Shown: positions 17,901 through 25,435, numbered from the stretch's first letter. The stretch is DNA of 30,475 nucleotides from UBA2922 sp035352555 (GCA_035352555.1 DAOPXW010000022.1:1-30475), one strand, 5' to 3'. Notes: generated by a model from the sequence alone, not told the origin. Numbers and translations are program-made.

Positions 17901-20900
17901 GCCCAGCGGGGCGTCGCCCTCCGCGGCGCACAGGGCGGCGACAGCCTGGACAAAGCAGCGGGCATAGAGCGCCGCCGAGTCCCGCTCAAAGAGGGAGGAG
18001 GCGTATTCCAGCGCAAAGGAAAAATCGCCGCCGGATTCCGCGCCCTCCAGGGTGAGGTCCATTTTCGCGGTGGTATGGGGGGTGTCCAGCACCCGCAGGG
18101 GCCCGCCGCCCAGCGTGAGATCGTTCACATCCAGCGGACGGTAGGTGAAAAGCACCTGAAACAGCGGATTTTCACCCAGCGCGCGGGGCAGCTCCAGCTT
18201 GTTCAGCACCTGATCCAGCGGCAGCTCCTGATGCTCCAGCAGCCACAGCGTCTCCCGCCGCAGGCCGGCCAGATAGCCGGAGACGGTGCGCTCCGCCCCG
18301 GGCTGCACCCGCAGGGGCAGGGTGGCGATAAAGGGCCCACAGACCTGCCACAGTTCGCTGCGGCTGCGGCCGGACACCGGGGTGCCCAGCAGCAGCTCCT
18401 CCCGACCTGAAAGGCGGCCCAGCAGCAGCCCGAAGGCCGCGGCAAACACCATAAAGGGCGTCAATTCCCGCTCCCGGCACAGCGCGCGGCAGGCCTCGGC
18501 GGTCTGGGGCGGCAGGGAGAAGACACAGACGTCGCCTTTGAAATCAAAGGGATGGGGCCGTGGCCGGTCCGTGGGCAGATCCAGCGGCGCGGGGGGCGCG
18601 GCGAGATGCTCGCTCCAGGCGTCCAGCGCGGCGGCGCCGTCCTCCCGCTGCTTCCAGCAGCAGTAATCCTTATAGGTATAGGCCGGAGCGCAGGCCCCGC
18701 CGGCGTAAAGCGCATCCAGCCGTTTGAGCAGAATGGGCGTGCTCAGACCGTCCCCCACGATGTGGTGGACATCCATCAGCAGGCCGTAATTGCCCTCCAC
18801 ATCCCGCCACAGCGCGGCGCGGAGCAGCGGGGGCGCGGCGAGATCGAAGGGGCGGAGGAAGTCCCGCCAGACCTGCTCCAGCGTGCCCTCCGCCAGCGGC
18901 AGCTCAAAATGCACCTCGGGCAGAATCTTCGCGCGGAGCGCGCCCTTTTCCAGCACAAAAGCGGTGCGGAACAGATCGTCCTGAGCAATGAGATCGGTGA
19001 AAGCCCGCTCCAGCCGCGCCCGGTCGGGCGCGAAGGACAGGCGGAACGCGCCCGGCATATGGTAGGCCATGCTGTCCGGGGCCATGCCGCACTGGACATA
19101 GATATTCTCCTGAATGGGGGATACGGGGTAGGAATCCTGCGCCCCGGCCCTCTGCAGCGGGGCGGCGCAGCCCGCGCCCTGACCGCCGCACAGCCACTCC
19201 TCCAGCCGTTTGGCGGTACGGCAGGCGTACAGGTCGGAAATGCGGATGCGTCTGCCCAGCACGTCCTCCAGCCGGGCCAGTGCCTCCATGGCGTTCAGCG
19301 AGTTGCCGCCGAACAGAAAATAGTCGCCGTCCGCGCCGATGTCGGAGGTGCCAAGCACGTCGCGGAACACCCGCAGGATGCGCTCCTGCAGGGGTGTCTC
19401 GGGCGCGCTGTCGCCGCCGGAAAGCTCGGGATCGGGCAGCGCCTTTTCATCCACCTTGCCGCTGGGGGTCAGGGGCAGGGTGTCCATTTTCAAAATACGC
19501 GCAGGCAGCAGATACAGCGGCAGCCGCTCGCCCAGATAGTGCAGCAGCTCACCCTCGGTCACGCCGTCCTCCGCCACGCAATAAGCGCACAGCACGGTCT
19601 GCCCGTGGGCCTCCACGGCCTTTACGGCGGCCTTGCGCACGGCGGGGTGCCCCATCAGGCAGAAGGCAAGTTCGTCCGGTTCGGCCCGCTGACCGCGGAT
19701 CTTCAGCTGCCTGTCCCGCCGGCCCCGGAGCAGCAGCGCGCCCTCCGATGTCCAGCAGGCCATGTCGCCGGAGCGGTACATGCGCCCGCCGGCGATGAAG
19801 GGGTCGGGCAAAAAGGCCTTCTCCGTCAGTTCAGGCGCGTTGCGATAACCCCGGCCCACGCATTTCCCACCGATGTACAGCTCACCGTAGACACCCAGCG
19901 GCAGCGGCTCCAGCCGGTCGTCCAGAACATAGAGGGCGCAGTTGGGCATGGGCGAACCCACGGAGATCTCGCCGCAGTGATCCAGCCGGGCCAGACTCAC
20001 GCCCACGGTGGCCTCCGAGGGGCCGTATTGATTGTAAAGATGCGCGTCCGTGATGTTTTTCAGCGCCCGCAGCAGGTCGCCGGAAAAAGCTTCGCCGCCG
20101 CAGAGCAGGCCCTTGCGGCCCCGCATCGCGGCCCGGAACTCCGGCGATTCCAGATAGGCCTGCAGCCGGGAGGGCGTCATGCACAGATAATCCACGCCAT
20201 AGTCGGTGATCACTCTGGCCAGCGCGGCGGGGTCCTCCTGCTGGGCGTAATCGGCGAATACCACCGTCAGCCCGTTGAGCAGGGAGGTCAGGCATTCCAG
20301 GATGAACGCGTCGAAGGACACGTTGCTGATGGACAGCATCGCCCCTTCGGAGAAAACGGGCTTCATGCCCGCGGCAAAATTCAGCAGATTGCCCGCACTG
20401 ATCTCCACGCCCTTGGGCTGTCCGGTGGAGCCGGAGGTATAGACCACATAGGCCAGATCGTCCGCGCTCTCGGCGGGGGCGACAAAGCCCGCCGCCGTAT
20501 GCGGCAGCGTGTCGGCGATGAGAACGGGCAGCGAGAGATCGCCCGGCGCGAACCGGGCGGGCACGTCCGCCGCCGTAATCAGCAGGGCGGCGCCGCTGGC
20601 TTTGAGAATGCCCGCGGCCCGTGCGGCGGGCAGATCGGGCGAGAGCAGCAAAAAGGCCTTGCCCGCGGCCAGTACGCCGGCCAGCGCGCAGCCCAGCTCA
20701 CTGCCCCGGGACAGCATCACGGCCACCACCGCTTCCCCCTCGCCGCAGCGGGTGCGGATGGCCGGGGCCATGGCCATGGCCCGCCGGCACAGCGCCTCGT
20801 AGGTCACCCGGCCTTCCCCGTCGATGAGGGCGGCGCGGCGCGGGTGCTTGGCCGCGGCGGCGGAAAGTGTCGCCCACAGGCCCTCGCCCGGCGCGGCCGC

Positions 20901-22253
20901 GGCGGTGCGGTTGAAGGTATACAATACCTTTTCCCGGTCGTCGGCGGTAAGGATGTTCACCTCGCGGATGGGCCGGCCCGGGTGGCTGAGGATCTGGTCG
21001 AGAATGGTGCAGATCACGCCGTGCAGCCGTTCGATCTCGTCATTGGTAAAAAGCTGGGCCAGATAATCGTAGTCCACCGTGTAGCGGCGGTTATCCTCCA
21101 GATTGGTCACGTGGATGCACAGCTGCTCCGCCTGATAGCCGCCGTAATTCCAGCGGCCGGAGAAGCGCACGGTGGTGTCCTCGTTTTTGTAGCTCAGATT
21201 ATCCTGATAGGACAGGGCCACCCGGAAAAGACGCCCGTCGTGGCCGGGAAGGGCCTCGATGCGCTGGAAGGGGTAGCGCTGATGGCGCAGCAGCTCCAGC
21301 CAGGTCTCCGACAGGCGGTCGTTGAATTCCTCCGCCGTCCAGTCCTCGTCCAGCTCGGTGATCAGCGGCAGGGTGCTGACGAACATCCCGGTGGTCTGGC
21401 GGGCGATGAGATCGGTGCGGTTGTGGATGGGCACGCCCACGGCGATGCGCCGGCCCGCGCCCATGCGCCGGGCGGCGATGGCCAGCGCCATATAGTAGGG
21501 CGAAAAGGGCGAGACCCGGCGGCTCTGGCAGAAGGTGTAGATGGCGTGGTTGAGCGTTTCGGGCAGCGTATAAGTGAGCCGCCGTCCCACCGGACTGACG
21601 CTGGCGCCCCGCTGTTCCTTGAAGGACACGGGCTCCGCCGGGGTCTCCAGCAGGCCGCGCCAATAGCGCTCGTCGGCCCGGCAGCCGGCGGAGTCCAGAT
21701 ATTGCAGCTCTTTGTCGATATGAAGCTTGTAGTCGGGCGAGGGCTCCGGCTGGGGATCCTTGCCGGATAGGAGGGCCAGATAGGTCTCCGCGATGCGGTT
21801 GCACAGCAGCACCTGGGACCAGCCGTCCATAATAATGTGATGGGACTTGATGAGAACGCCGCCGTCCACCACGCCGGTGCGGAACAGGTAGAACCGGCAC
21901 AGCGGCGCGTCGTAAAGCGGCATGGACTCCCGCGTGACGGCGGTCTCCCAGTGGGAGAAGCCCGCCGGATCCGTCAGCGAAAAGTCGAATACGGGAAAGA
22001 TCTCCGGGGCGGCGGGCGCGTATTCCTGCAAAAGCTCGGTGCCGGCGGGCACCAGCCGGGTGCGCAGGGAAGCGTCGGAGGCCAGGATGCGGTTGAGGGT
22101 CTCGGACAGCAACGAAAAATCCACCCTGCCGCTGATCCGCACGGTGGCGCTGATGACATTGATGGAGGTACCCGAATAGCGCAGCTCCAGATCCCGGATA
22201 TTCTGCTGGCTCAGCGACAGCGGAAACGACTCGCTGCTTTTTGGCAACCCCAT
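14913..22253 (-). CDS. Two-module nonribosomal peptide synthetase, C-A-T-C-A-T-R
   Basis: This 2446-aa synthetase has, in order: C1 (about 10-440, HHIIMDG 138-144), A1 (about 455-930, YTSGSTG 605-611), T1 (S985 in FGGNSLNAM), C2 (about 1030-1470, HHIVGDG 1163-1169), A2 (about 1495-1965, FTSGSTG 1621-1627), T2 (S2011 in QGGTSLAAL) and a terminal thioester reductase (about 2085-2440). The reductase is a short-chain dehydrogenase with TGATGFLG (2090-2097) and catalytic YVRGK (Y2251, K2255). There is no epimerase or thioesterase. A C domain ahead of module 1, plus the ligase and ACP in the operon, means an acyl starter. The reductase releases an aldehyde (two electrons) or alcohol (four). My manual alignment gives pocket codes DALCLGQVGK (A1) and DITQITLVYK (A2), which match no code I know. 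GAGGAG lies before the ATG. Confidence 0.95.
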   Translation of the reverse strand: MGLPKSSESFPLSLSQQNIRDLELRYSGTSINVISATVRISGRVDFSLLSETLNRILASDASLRTRLVPAGTELLQEYAPAAPEIFPVFDFSLTDPAGFSHWETAVTRESMPLYDAPLCRFYLFRTGVVDGGVLIKSHHIIMDGWSQVLLCNRIAETYLALLSGKDPQPEPSPDYKLHIDKELQYLDSAGCRADERYWRGLLETPAEPVSFKEQRGASVSPVGRRLTYTLPETLNHAIYTFCQSRRVSPFSPYYMALAIAARRMGAGRRIAVGVPIHNRTDLIARQTTGMFVSTLPLITELDEDWTAEEFNDRLSETWLELLRHQRYPFQRIEALPGHDGRLFRVALSYQDNLSYKNEDTTVRFSGRWNYGGYQAEQLCIHVTNLEDNRRYTVDYDYLAQLFTNDEIERLHGVICTILDQILSHPGRPIREVNILTADDREKVLYTFNRTAAAAPGEGLWATLSAAAAKHPRRAALIDGEGRVTYEALCRRAMAMAPAIRTRCGEGEAVVAVMLSRGSELGCALAGVLAAGKAFLLLSPDLPAARAAGILKASGAALLITAADVPARFAPGDLSLPVLIADTLPHTAAGFVAPAESADDLAYVVYTSGSTGQPKGVEISAGNLLNFAAGMKPVFSEGAMLSISNVSFDAFILECLTSLLNGLTVVFADYAQQEDPAALARVITDYGVDYLCMTPSRLQAYLESPEFRAAMRGRKGLLCGGEAFSGDLLRALKNITDAHLYNQYGPSEATVGVSLARLDHCGEISVGSPMPNCALYVLDDRLEPLPLGVYGELYIGGKCVGRGYRNAPELTEKAFLPDPFIAGGRMYRSGDMACWTSEGALLLRGRRDRQLKIRGQRAEPDELAFCLMGHPAVRKAAVKAVEAHGQTVLCAYCVAEDGVTEGELLHYLGERLPLYLLPARILKMDTLPLTPSGKVDEKALPDPELSGGDSAPETPLQERILRVFRDVLGTSDIGADGDYFLFGGNSLNAMEALARLEDVLGRRIRISDLYACRTAKRLEEWLCGGQGAGCAAPLQRAGAQDSYPVSPIQENIYVQCGMAPDSMAYHMPGAFRLSFAPDRARLERAFTDLIAQDDLFRTAFVLEKGALRAKILPEVHFELPLAEGTLEQVWRDFLRPFDLAAPPLLRAALWRDVEGNYGLLMDVHHIVGDGLSTPILLKRLDALYAGGACAPAYTYKDYCCWKQREDGAAALDAWSEHLAAPPAPLDLPTDRPRPHPFDFKGDVCVFSLPPQTAEACRALCRERELTPFMVFAAAFGLLLGRLSGREELLLGTPVSGRSRSELWQVCGPFIATLPLRVQPGAERTVSGYLAGLRRETLWLLEHQELPLDQVLNKLELPRALGENPLFQVLFTYRPLDVNDLTLGGGPLRVLDTPHTTAKMDLTLEGAESGGDFSFALEYASSLFERDSAALYARCFVQAVAALCAAEGDAPLGTLELLDTDDRLRLLTIPRQTVTPFRNATMDALFSEQAARTPDAPAVIFRGETVTFAQLETMALRCAGLLQQAGIAPGGRVGLCCRRGAEIFAGMLAILKNGCAYVPFLADFPEQRIRYMLETAEISAVLCGADCVSAVQGIDGVTPVVMLDEGAPFAPVARAGGLAYILFTSGSTGKPKGVMVPNRAVANYCINTKKVLSADGGNVLCIANMTFDIFMTEGLLPLTMGRTVILADEEERALPWRMAKLIRDNAVTTVQITPSQIRLCLGNEDFRAALKDVRLLILTGEASSAALVGAVSAVTDAALVDLYGPTETTVYASSSTLAPGQPVTIGKPYQNCRLYVLDPAGREVLPTARGELYIAGECLSSGYVGRPELTEKAFVPDPFFPGETMYRTGDIARLRADGHYDCLGRADAQVKVNGLRIELDEINGAAVQSGFCRQCVTTLCHRADGSAYLRAFAVPEGVGEERALRRSMEKLLPEYMMPSEFVFLDAIPVNASGKADLPALAAYAPGAPAPVPAAPKAPARSAGGAEARDVWREALERDDISDTESFFRQGGTSLAALSVLTGYYERGFNMTLADFYAHPTLREQEALLAQSAPVSAGIADDAPRDTVLFVPRPAPSAPPALASLPAKCALLTGATGFLGAHLLRELLESGRADTVLCLLRDGDRARLLAALIRYFGADWCAENSWRVSAAKGDVAQPRFGMETDQYAILASRVGAVFHCAADVRHYASDGGSLDTNVAGTVNAADFALAVGVPFNHVSTLSVSGEYLLRDPEQTAVFTEADFDIGQNWQDNIYVRGKFLAEREVYDRVERGLCGRVFRLGRLVGRDSDGVFQPNPRSNAVYLTFRGVQAVGAIPRSMAAMPMDLTPIDFTARAIAALSSAGAPVCHIADPAPIPMGDAVRAIAPDVAVVEDGEFSAKLTETAHGPRAEDAAPLIEIWNRALRAGPARITPDWAKTTALLNSLGVAPPSSGPEVRLKEYAVSFEEGVNA

Positions 22254-22296
22254 TTCTCCTCAGTCCTCCTCATTCCCCGATGCTGTTATCCATCAA

Positions 22297-22326
22297 ACAT
22301 AAATGTAGAAAAAAACATAAAAATGT
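22297..22326. repeat. Pair of ACAT/ATGT inverted repeats in the NRPS leader
   Basis: ACATAAATGT (22297-22306) and ACATAAAAATGT (22315-22326) are two small inverted repeats with identical 4-bp arms and A-rich centres, both preceded by AA. They fall between the predicted promoter and the NRPS start, in a strikingly AT-rich gap of a GC-rich region. They could be a tandem operator, but short AT-rich repeats can arise by chance. Confidence 0.35.
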
Positions 22327-22336
22327 CGTAACTTAT

Positions 22337-22365
22337 ATTTTAGTAGAAAATTTGGTAAAAAACAA
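22337..22365 (-). promoter_or_regulatory. Candidate sigma-A promoter of the NRPS operon
   Basis: On the minus strand TTGTTT (22365-22360) is followed after 17 bases by TAAAAT (22342-22337), leaving a leader of about 80 bases before the NRPS ATG at 22253. The -35 is weak (4 of 6 matches). It is the best candidate in the gap between the upstream terminator and the NRPS. Confidence 0.5.
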
Positions 22366-22384
22366 GAGGATTTTAGGTATACAT

Positions 22385-22424
22385 AAAAATTTATCCTGCG
22401 GCAAACGGAGATTTGCCGCAGGAT
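22385..22424 (-). terminator. Intrinsic terminator of the hydrolase/acyltransferase operon
   Basis: Arms ATCCTGCGGCAAA (22393-22405) and TTTGCCGCAGGAT (22412-22424) form a perfect 13-bp stem with a 6-nt loop. On the minus strand it is followed by AAATTTTTATG. It ends the upstream operon 25 bases after the stop at 22449, so the NRPS needs its own promoter. Confidence 0.82.
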
Positions 22425-22448
22425 TGAAGGTTAACCGTATTATTTCGC

Positions 22449-23135
22449 TTACAGGAAAAATTTCCGCTCCAGATGCTCCCGCAGCGGCCGGACCAGACCG
22501 GCCACCAGCAGAAAAGCCCCAAACACGGCGAAAGCCGTGACGGAATAGAGGCTCCAGGAAAACATCCGGGCGCCGAAGGTGATATGCTCCAGAAATTCCA
22601 CCAGCATGGTGCTGCCGCCGATGGCGATGAGCAGCCCGCCGGTGATGACCAGGCGGCCCTTTCTGATATAGCGCAGCATGGCGATGGCGGCGGTGGTGAG
22701 CAGGCACAGCAGCATCACCACGGGCAGGGCGAAGGACAAAAACCAATGCCCCCCGGTGGCGAGACAGATATACAGCAGATAGCCGCAAACAGCCACAAAG
22801 TCCACCGGCACAAAGACCAGAGGGAGTTTTTTTCGGAACCAGCCCGGCAGGAAGGCCACGATATACAGCAGCGCCGCGCCCAGCATCACGTAGCTGGACC
22901 AGGCGACCCCGCCGTAGGTGTTCAGACACAGGATCAGCGCGCTCAGGCTCACTGCGGCCAGGATCACGCCGATCAGCGCCAGCCCGGCCACCCGATCGGC
23001 ATAGGACTTGTCGGGATAGCGGCAGGGATAGCCGGCCTCGCCCACGTCCCCGGTGGGGTTCCACACCGGGGTGCCGCACAGCGGACAGTCTATAACCCCG
23101 TCCTGCAGTTTTACGCCGCATTTTACACAGTACAT
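22449..23135 (-). CDS. Zinc-ribbon multi-pass membrane protein (DUF6320-like)
   Basis: This 228-aa protein begins with a zinc ribbon (C3xxC6 and C17xxC20) followed by about six membrane segments and a short basic tail. From memory it fits the DUF6320 family, whose members often sit beside a condensation-like acyltransferase, as here; I know of no established function. The ATG follows the stop of that upstream gene without a spacer (TAAATG), so the two are translated together. It may be a membrane partner of the acyltransferase. The domain name is less certain than the topology. Confidence 0.75.
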   Translation of the reverse strand: MYCVKCGVKLQDGVIDCPLCGTPVWNPTGDVGEAGYPCRYPDKSYADRVAGLALIGVILAAVSLSALILCLNTYGGVAWSSYVMLGAALLYIVAFLPGWFRKKLPLVFVPVDFVAVCGYLLYICLATGGHWFLSFALPVVMLLCLLTTAAIAMLRYIRKGRLVITGGLLIAIGGSTMLVEFLEHITFGARMFSWSLYSVTAFAVFGAFLLVAGLVRPLREHLERKFFL

Positions 23136-24428
23136 TTATTTGCCTTTCGTTTGAGTTCCTTTGGTGTCGTTGGATTCGATGGATACGGGGATGCCCAGCT
23201 CCACAAGCCCGGAGAAAAAGCGCCGTTCCAGCTCCGCTTCCTCGATGTTCCTTATCATGCTCACGCAGGTCATGTCGCCGAAGCTCGCCACGGCGCAGTT
23301 GTTGGGATAGCTATACTGCACGCCGATGATGAAATCGAGGCGGGCGATAGAGTCCCGCATCGCCTCCGGCACGGCCACCGCGCCGAGATTTGAAATGTTA
23401 AGGCAGCCTTTTGTCTCGCCCACGGAATCATAGACGATGCGCATGGCCGTGTTCTTGATGAAAAGGGGCGTGAGGCGCATGGCGGGAAATTTCTGCGGGT
23501 TCACATTTGCCGCGATACGTCCCGCCATGCGCTGGGGCGTAACTTCCAGCGCCAGCTGGTGGCCGAACTCCGAGACGAGCTCCCGCAGGGAATATTCACC
23601 GAGCTTCGGGTCCACGCCCGGATTCACCGTGAGGGCGAAATTCCGCAGGGTCTCGCTGCCGAAAATCCGGCGGAGGTTGACGGGAATGGTGATCTTCACC
23701 GGCTTCTGCCGCCGGTGCGGCACCTCGGCGGCCTGCATGTCCAGGATGGAGCGGGCCATCACGGCGGCAAGGAACGCCGTCACCGTGCCGCCGTATTCAT
23801 GGGCCTTCGCGATGAGCGTCTTTGTGTCGATAACGCCTGTGATGAGGTGCAGATAGCCGCCCGACTCCCGCGTACCCGACAGACGCCAGGAGTTTGACTC
23901 CGCGCGGCTCATGGGGTGCTTGCCGCTGCAGCGCTGGAAGCTGTCCTCCAGTTCACCGTCCCGGGGCCGCTGGGTCAGATCCAGCACGCCGTCCGTGGGC
24001 GGAACGACGGTGCCGTATTTAATGCGCAGATATTCCGCCGCCAGTGTTTTTAGGAAGATCATGCCGCCGGAGCCGTCGGTCAGGGCGTGGAAGAACTCCA
24101 CGGCGATGCGGTTTTTATAGTACAGCACCCGAAAACAGCAGCGGCGCAGCTCCCGCGCGCCCATGTGGGTCAGGGGGTAGGCGTAATCCTGCCGCACCCG
24201 GGGCACGGCGTGGACTTCTTCCAAAAAGTACCAGAACAGGCCGGAGCCCAGCCGCACATAGACGGAGGGGAAGCGGGGCTTGAGATGATCCACGGCCCGC
24301 TGCAGCGTCCTGGGGTCGATGTCCTCCTTTAGCGTCACGGAGACCCGGAACACGTTGACCCATTCGGCGCGGCGGATGGCGGGAAAGATGAGCGCCGCGT
24401 TGTCCAGCGGCATCCATTGCCTGCTCAT
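23136..24428 (-). CDS. Condensation-fold acyltransferase-like protein (alcohol acetyltransferase / PapA type)
   Basis: This 430-aa soluble protein resembles the CoA-dependent acyltransferase/condensation superfamily. The active-site pattern HxxxDG is HALTDG (H114, D118, G119) in FFHALTDGSGG, and a second conserved part about residues 260-310 resembles the latch region. Related proteins acylate alcohols or amines from acyl-CoA or acyl carrier proteins. The start at 24428 overlaps the hydrolase stop (ATGA); a GTG four codons upstream is possible. Together with an esterase and a zinc-ribbon membrane protein it forms a three-gene unit next to the NRPS. It might modify a lipid, sugar or the NRPS product, but the substrate cannot be inferred. 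Confidence 0.75.
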   Translation of the reverse strand: MSRQWMPLDNAALIFPAIRRAEWVNVFRVSVTLKEDIDPRTLQRAVDHLKPRFPSVYVRLGSGLFWYFLEEVHAVPRVRQDYAYPLTHMGARELRRCCFRVLYYKNRIAVEFFHALTDGSGGMIFLKTLAAEYLRIKYGTVVPPTDGVLDLTQRPRDGELEDSFQRCSGKHPMSRAESNSWRLSGTRESGGYLHLITGVIDTKTLIAKAHEYGGTVTAFLAAVMARSILDMQAAEVPHRRQKPVKITIPVNLRRIFGSETLRNFALTVNPGVDPKLGEYSLRELVSEFGHQLALEVTPQRMAGRIAANVNPQKFPAMRLTPLFIKNTAMRIVYDSVGETKGCLNISNLGAVAVPEAMRDSIARLDFIIGVQYSYPNNCAVASFGDMTCVSMIRNIEEAELERRFFSGLVELGIPVSIESNDTKGTQTKGK

Positions 24429-25309
24429 CGGACGATGCACCGCACGAAATCGCAGATGGCGTCCATGTCCGCCTGCCGCTCCTTAAAGCCGTACAGCACA
24501 TAGGCGTGCCACATCTCCGGGGCGATGGTCAGCGAACTCCGGCAGCCCGCCGCCAGCAGCTTTTCGTGCAGCGATACGGCGTCGTCCCGCATGATCTCGT
24601 CCGCGCCCACGAACAGCAGACTGTCCGGCAGGCCGGAGAGGTCGCCGAACAGGGGGGAGCAAAGGGGGTCGGCCGGGGTATCGGTGTATACCATGGCGAA
24701 ACGCTCCAGACGGAAGGCGGTCATGGAGGGGTCGATCTTGGCGTTGTATTTATAGGACGCGCCGGAGGCGGTGAGGTCTGTCCAGGGGGACATCCCCACC
24801 AGCCCGCCCGGCAGAGGCAGTCCCTCCGCCTTGATCCGCAGGCACATGCTGTAGATCAGTCCGCCGCCGGCGGATTCCCCGGCCAGCGCGATCTTTTCCG
24901 GCGGGAAGGATTTGATGAGGTAGCGGTAAGCGGTCATGGCGTCGTTGAGGGCGGCGGGGAAGGGATATTCCGGCGCCAGCCGGTAGGCCGGGCAGAACAC
25001 CCGGGCGTTGGCCTGAGAGGCCAGAATGGTGCCGAAGGCCTTGGCGTATTCCAGCTCGCCGCAGCAGTAGCCGCCGCCGTGGACGTACAGCACCGCACCC
25101 TTGCCCGTGGGCAGGGTGGGGGAGATCATCACGGCGCGGAAGCCCTCAAAAAAAGACTCCTGCATCAGCATATTGGCGGGGCAGAGCTTTTGCATCACGG
25201 CGCCCAGAAAGTCCTGCGCCCTGCGCTCCACAGAGATGGGTTCCTCCTCGGCCACGCCGGTGAGCTTTTTCAGTTGCGCGCGCACAAAACGCACAGATAG
25301 GTCTGCCAT
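24425..25309 (-). CDS. Alpha/beta hydrolase of the hormone-sensitive lipase family
   Basis: This 294-aa esterase/lipase has the oxyanion motif HGGG (77-80), nucleophile S146 in GESAGG, probable acid D237 in FVGADE and H268 in PEMWHAY. These are the hallmarks of the HSL (bacterial family IV) esterases, which cleave short to medium acyl esters. No signal peptide is seen, so it is cytoplasmic. The start at 25309 has an ideal AGGAGGT site; the reading 49 codons upstream runs through the promoter and operator region and is not used. It is the first gene of a three-gene unit with the acyltransferase-like and zinc-ribbon proteins, a possible make-and-break pair for acyl groups. Confidence 0.92.
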   Translation of the reverse strand: MADLSVRFVRAQLKKLTGVAEEEPISVERRAQDFLGAVMQKLCPANMLMQESFFEGFRAVMISPTLPTGKGAVLYVHGGGYCCGELEYAKAFGTILASQANARVFCPAYRLAPEYPFPAALNDAMTAYRYLIKSFPPEKIALAGESAGGGLIYSMCLRIKAEGLPLPGGLVGMSPWTDLTASGASYKYNAKIDPSMTAFRLERFAMVYTDTPADPLCSPLFGDLSGLPDSLLFVGADEIMRDDAVSLHEKLLAAGCRSSLTIAPEMWHAYVLYGFKERQADMDAICDFVRCIVR

Positions 25310-25382
25310 GCCGCGACCTCCTTTTTGATTCGAACTGTTTTCGGGTTTCAAATGCGCCATCGCGCGGCGCGCGATGATGCGC

Positions 25383-25413
25383 GGTATAATAACCGTGTAA
25401 TGGTTATTATACC
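25383..25413. promoter_or_regulatory. Perfect 12-7-12 palindromic operator
   Basis: GGTATAATAACC (25383-25394) and GGTTATTATACC (25402-25413) are exact reverse complements with a 7-base centre. Each arm contains a TATAAT on one strand. The right arm coincides with the -10 of the promoter reading toward the hydrolase gene, so a dimeric repressor bound here would block RNA polymerase. A 12-bp perfect repeat is very unlikely by chance. No regulator gene of an obvious matching class lies next to it. Confidence 0.8.
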
Positions 25414-25435
25414 ATAGTGTGCCTGTTGCGCACAA
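25406..25435 (-). promoter_or_regulatory. Extended -10 promoter of the hydrolase/acyltransferase operon
   Basis: On the minus strand TTGTGC (25435-25430), 18 bases, then TATAAT (25411-25406) with an upstream TGG giving an extended TGnTATAAT. The leader to the hydrolase start is about 90 bases and contains the rest of the palindrome. Confidence 0.7.

Larger units (their letters stand above)
8174..22253 (-). other. Predicted N-acyl dipeptide aldehyde biosynthetic operon (seven genes)
   Basis: Seven minus-strand genes are joined with no room for internal terminators. The junctions are: NRPS/kinase ATGA overlap, kinase/HD-GYP ATGA overlap, HD-GYP/ligase TAATG overlap, ligase/ACP 17 bases, ACP/PPTase GTGA overlap, and PPTase/CoA-transferase 12 bases. 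A promoter candidate lies at 22337-22365 and a terminator at 8128-8153. The content is self-sufficient for an acylated dipeptide released by reduction: acid activation, carrier, carrier priming and NRPS. Two signalling genes and a CoA-transferase are embedded in it. No dedicated exporter or thioesterase is present. Confidence 0.82.

Noticed and set aside
18552..21770. A 1072-aa open frame on the plus strand, opposite the NRPS
   Set aside because: It has no recognisable domains and low-complexity Gly/Ala/Arg/Gln/His content, as expected from the complement of a GC-rich coding strand. The minus strand carries complete NRPS motifs.
14913..22253. Possible internal DNA repeats between the two NRPS modules
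   Set aside because: The C, A and T domains share protein motifs but I see no long identical DNA blocks, so this is ordinary domain homology and not a recent duplication.
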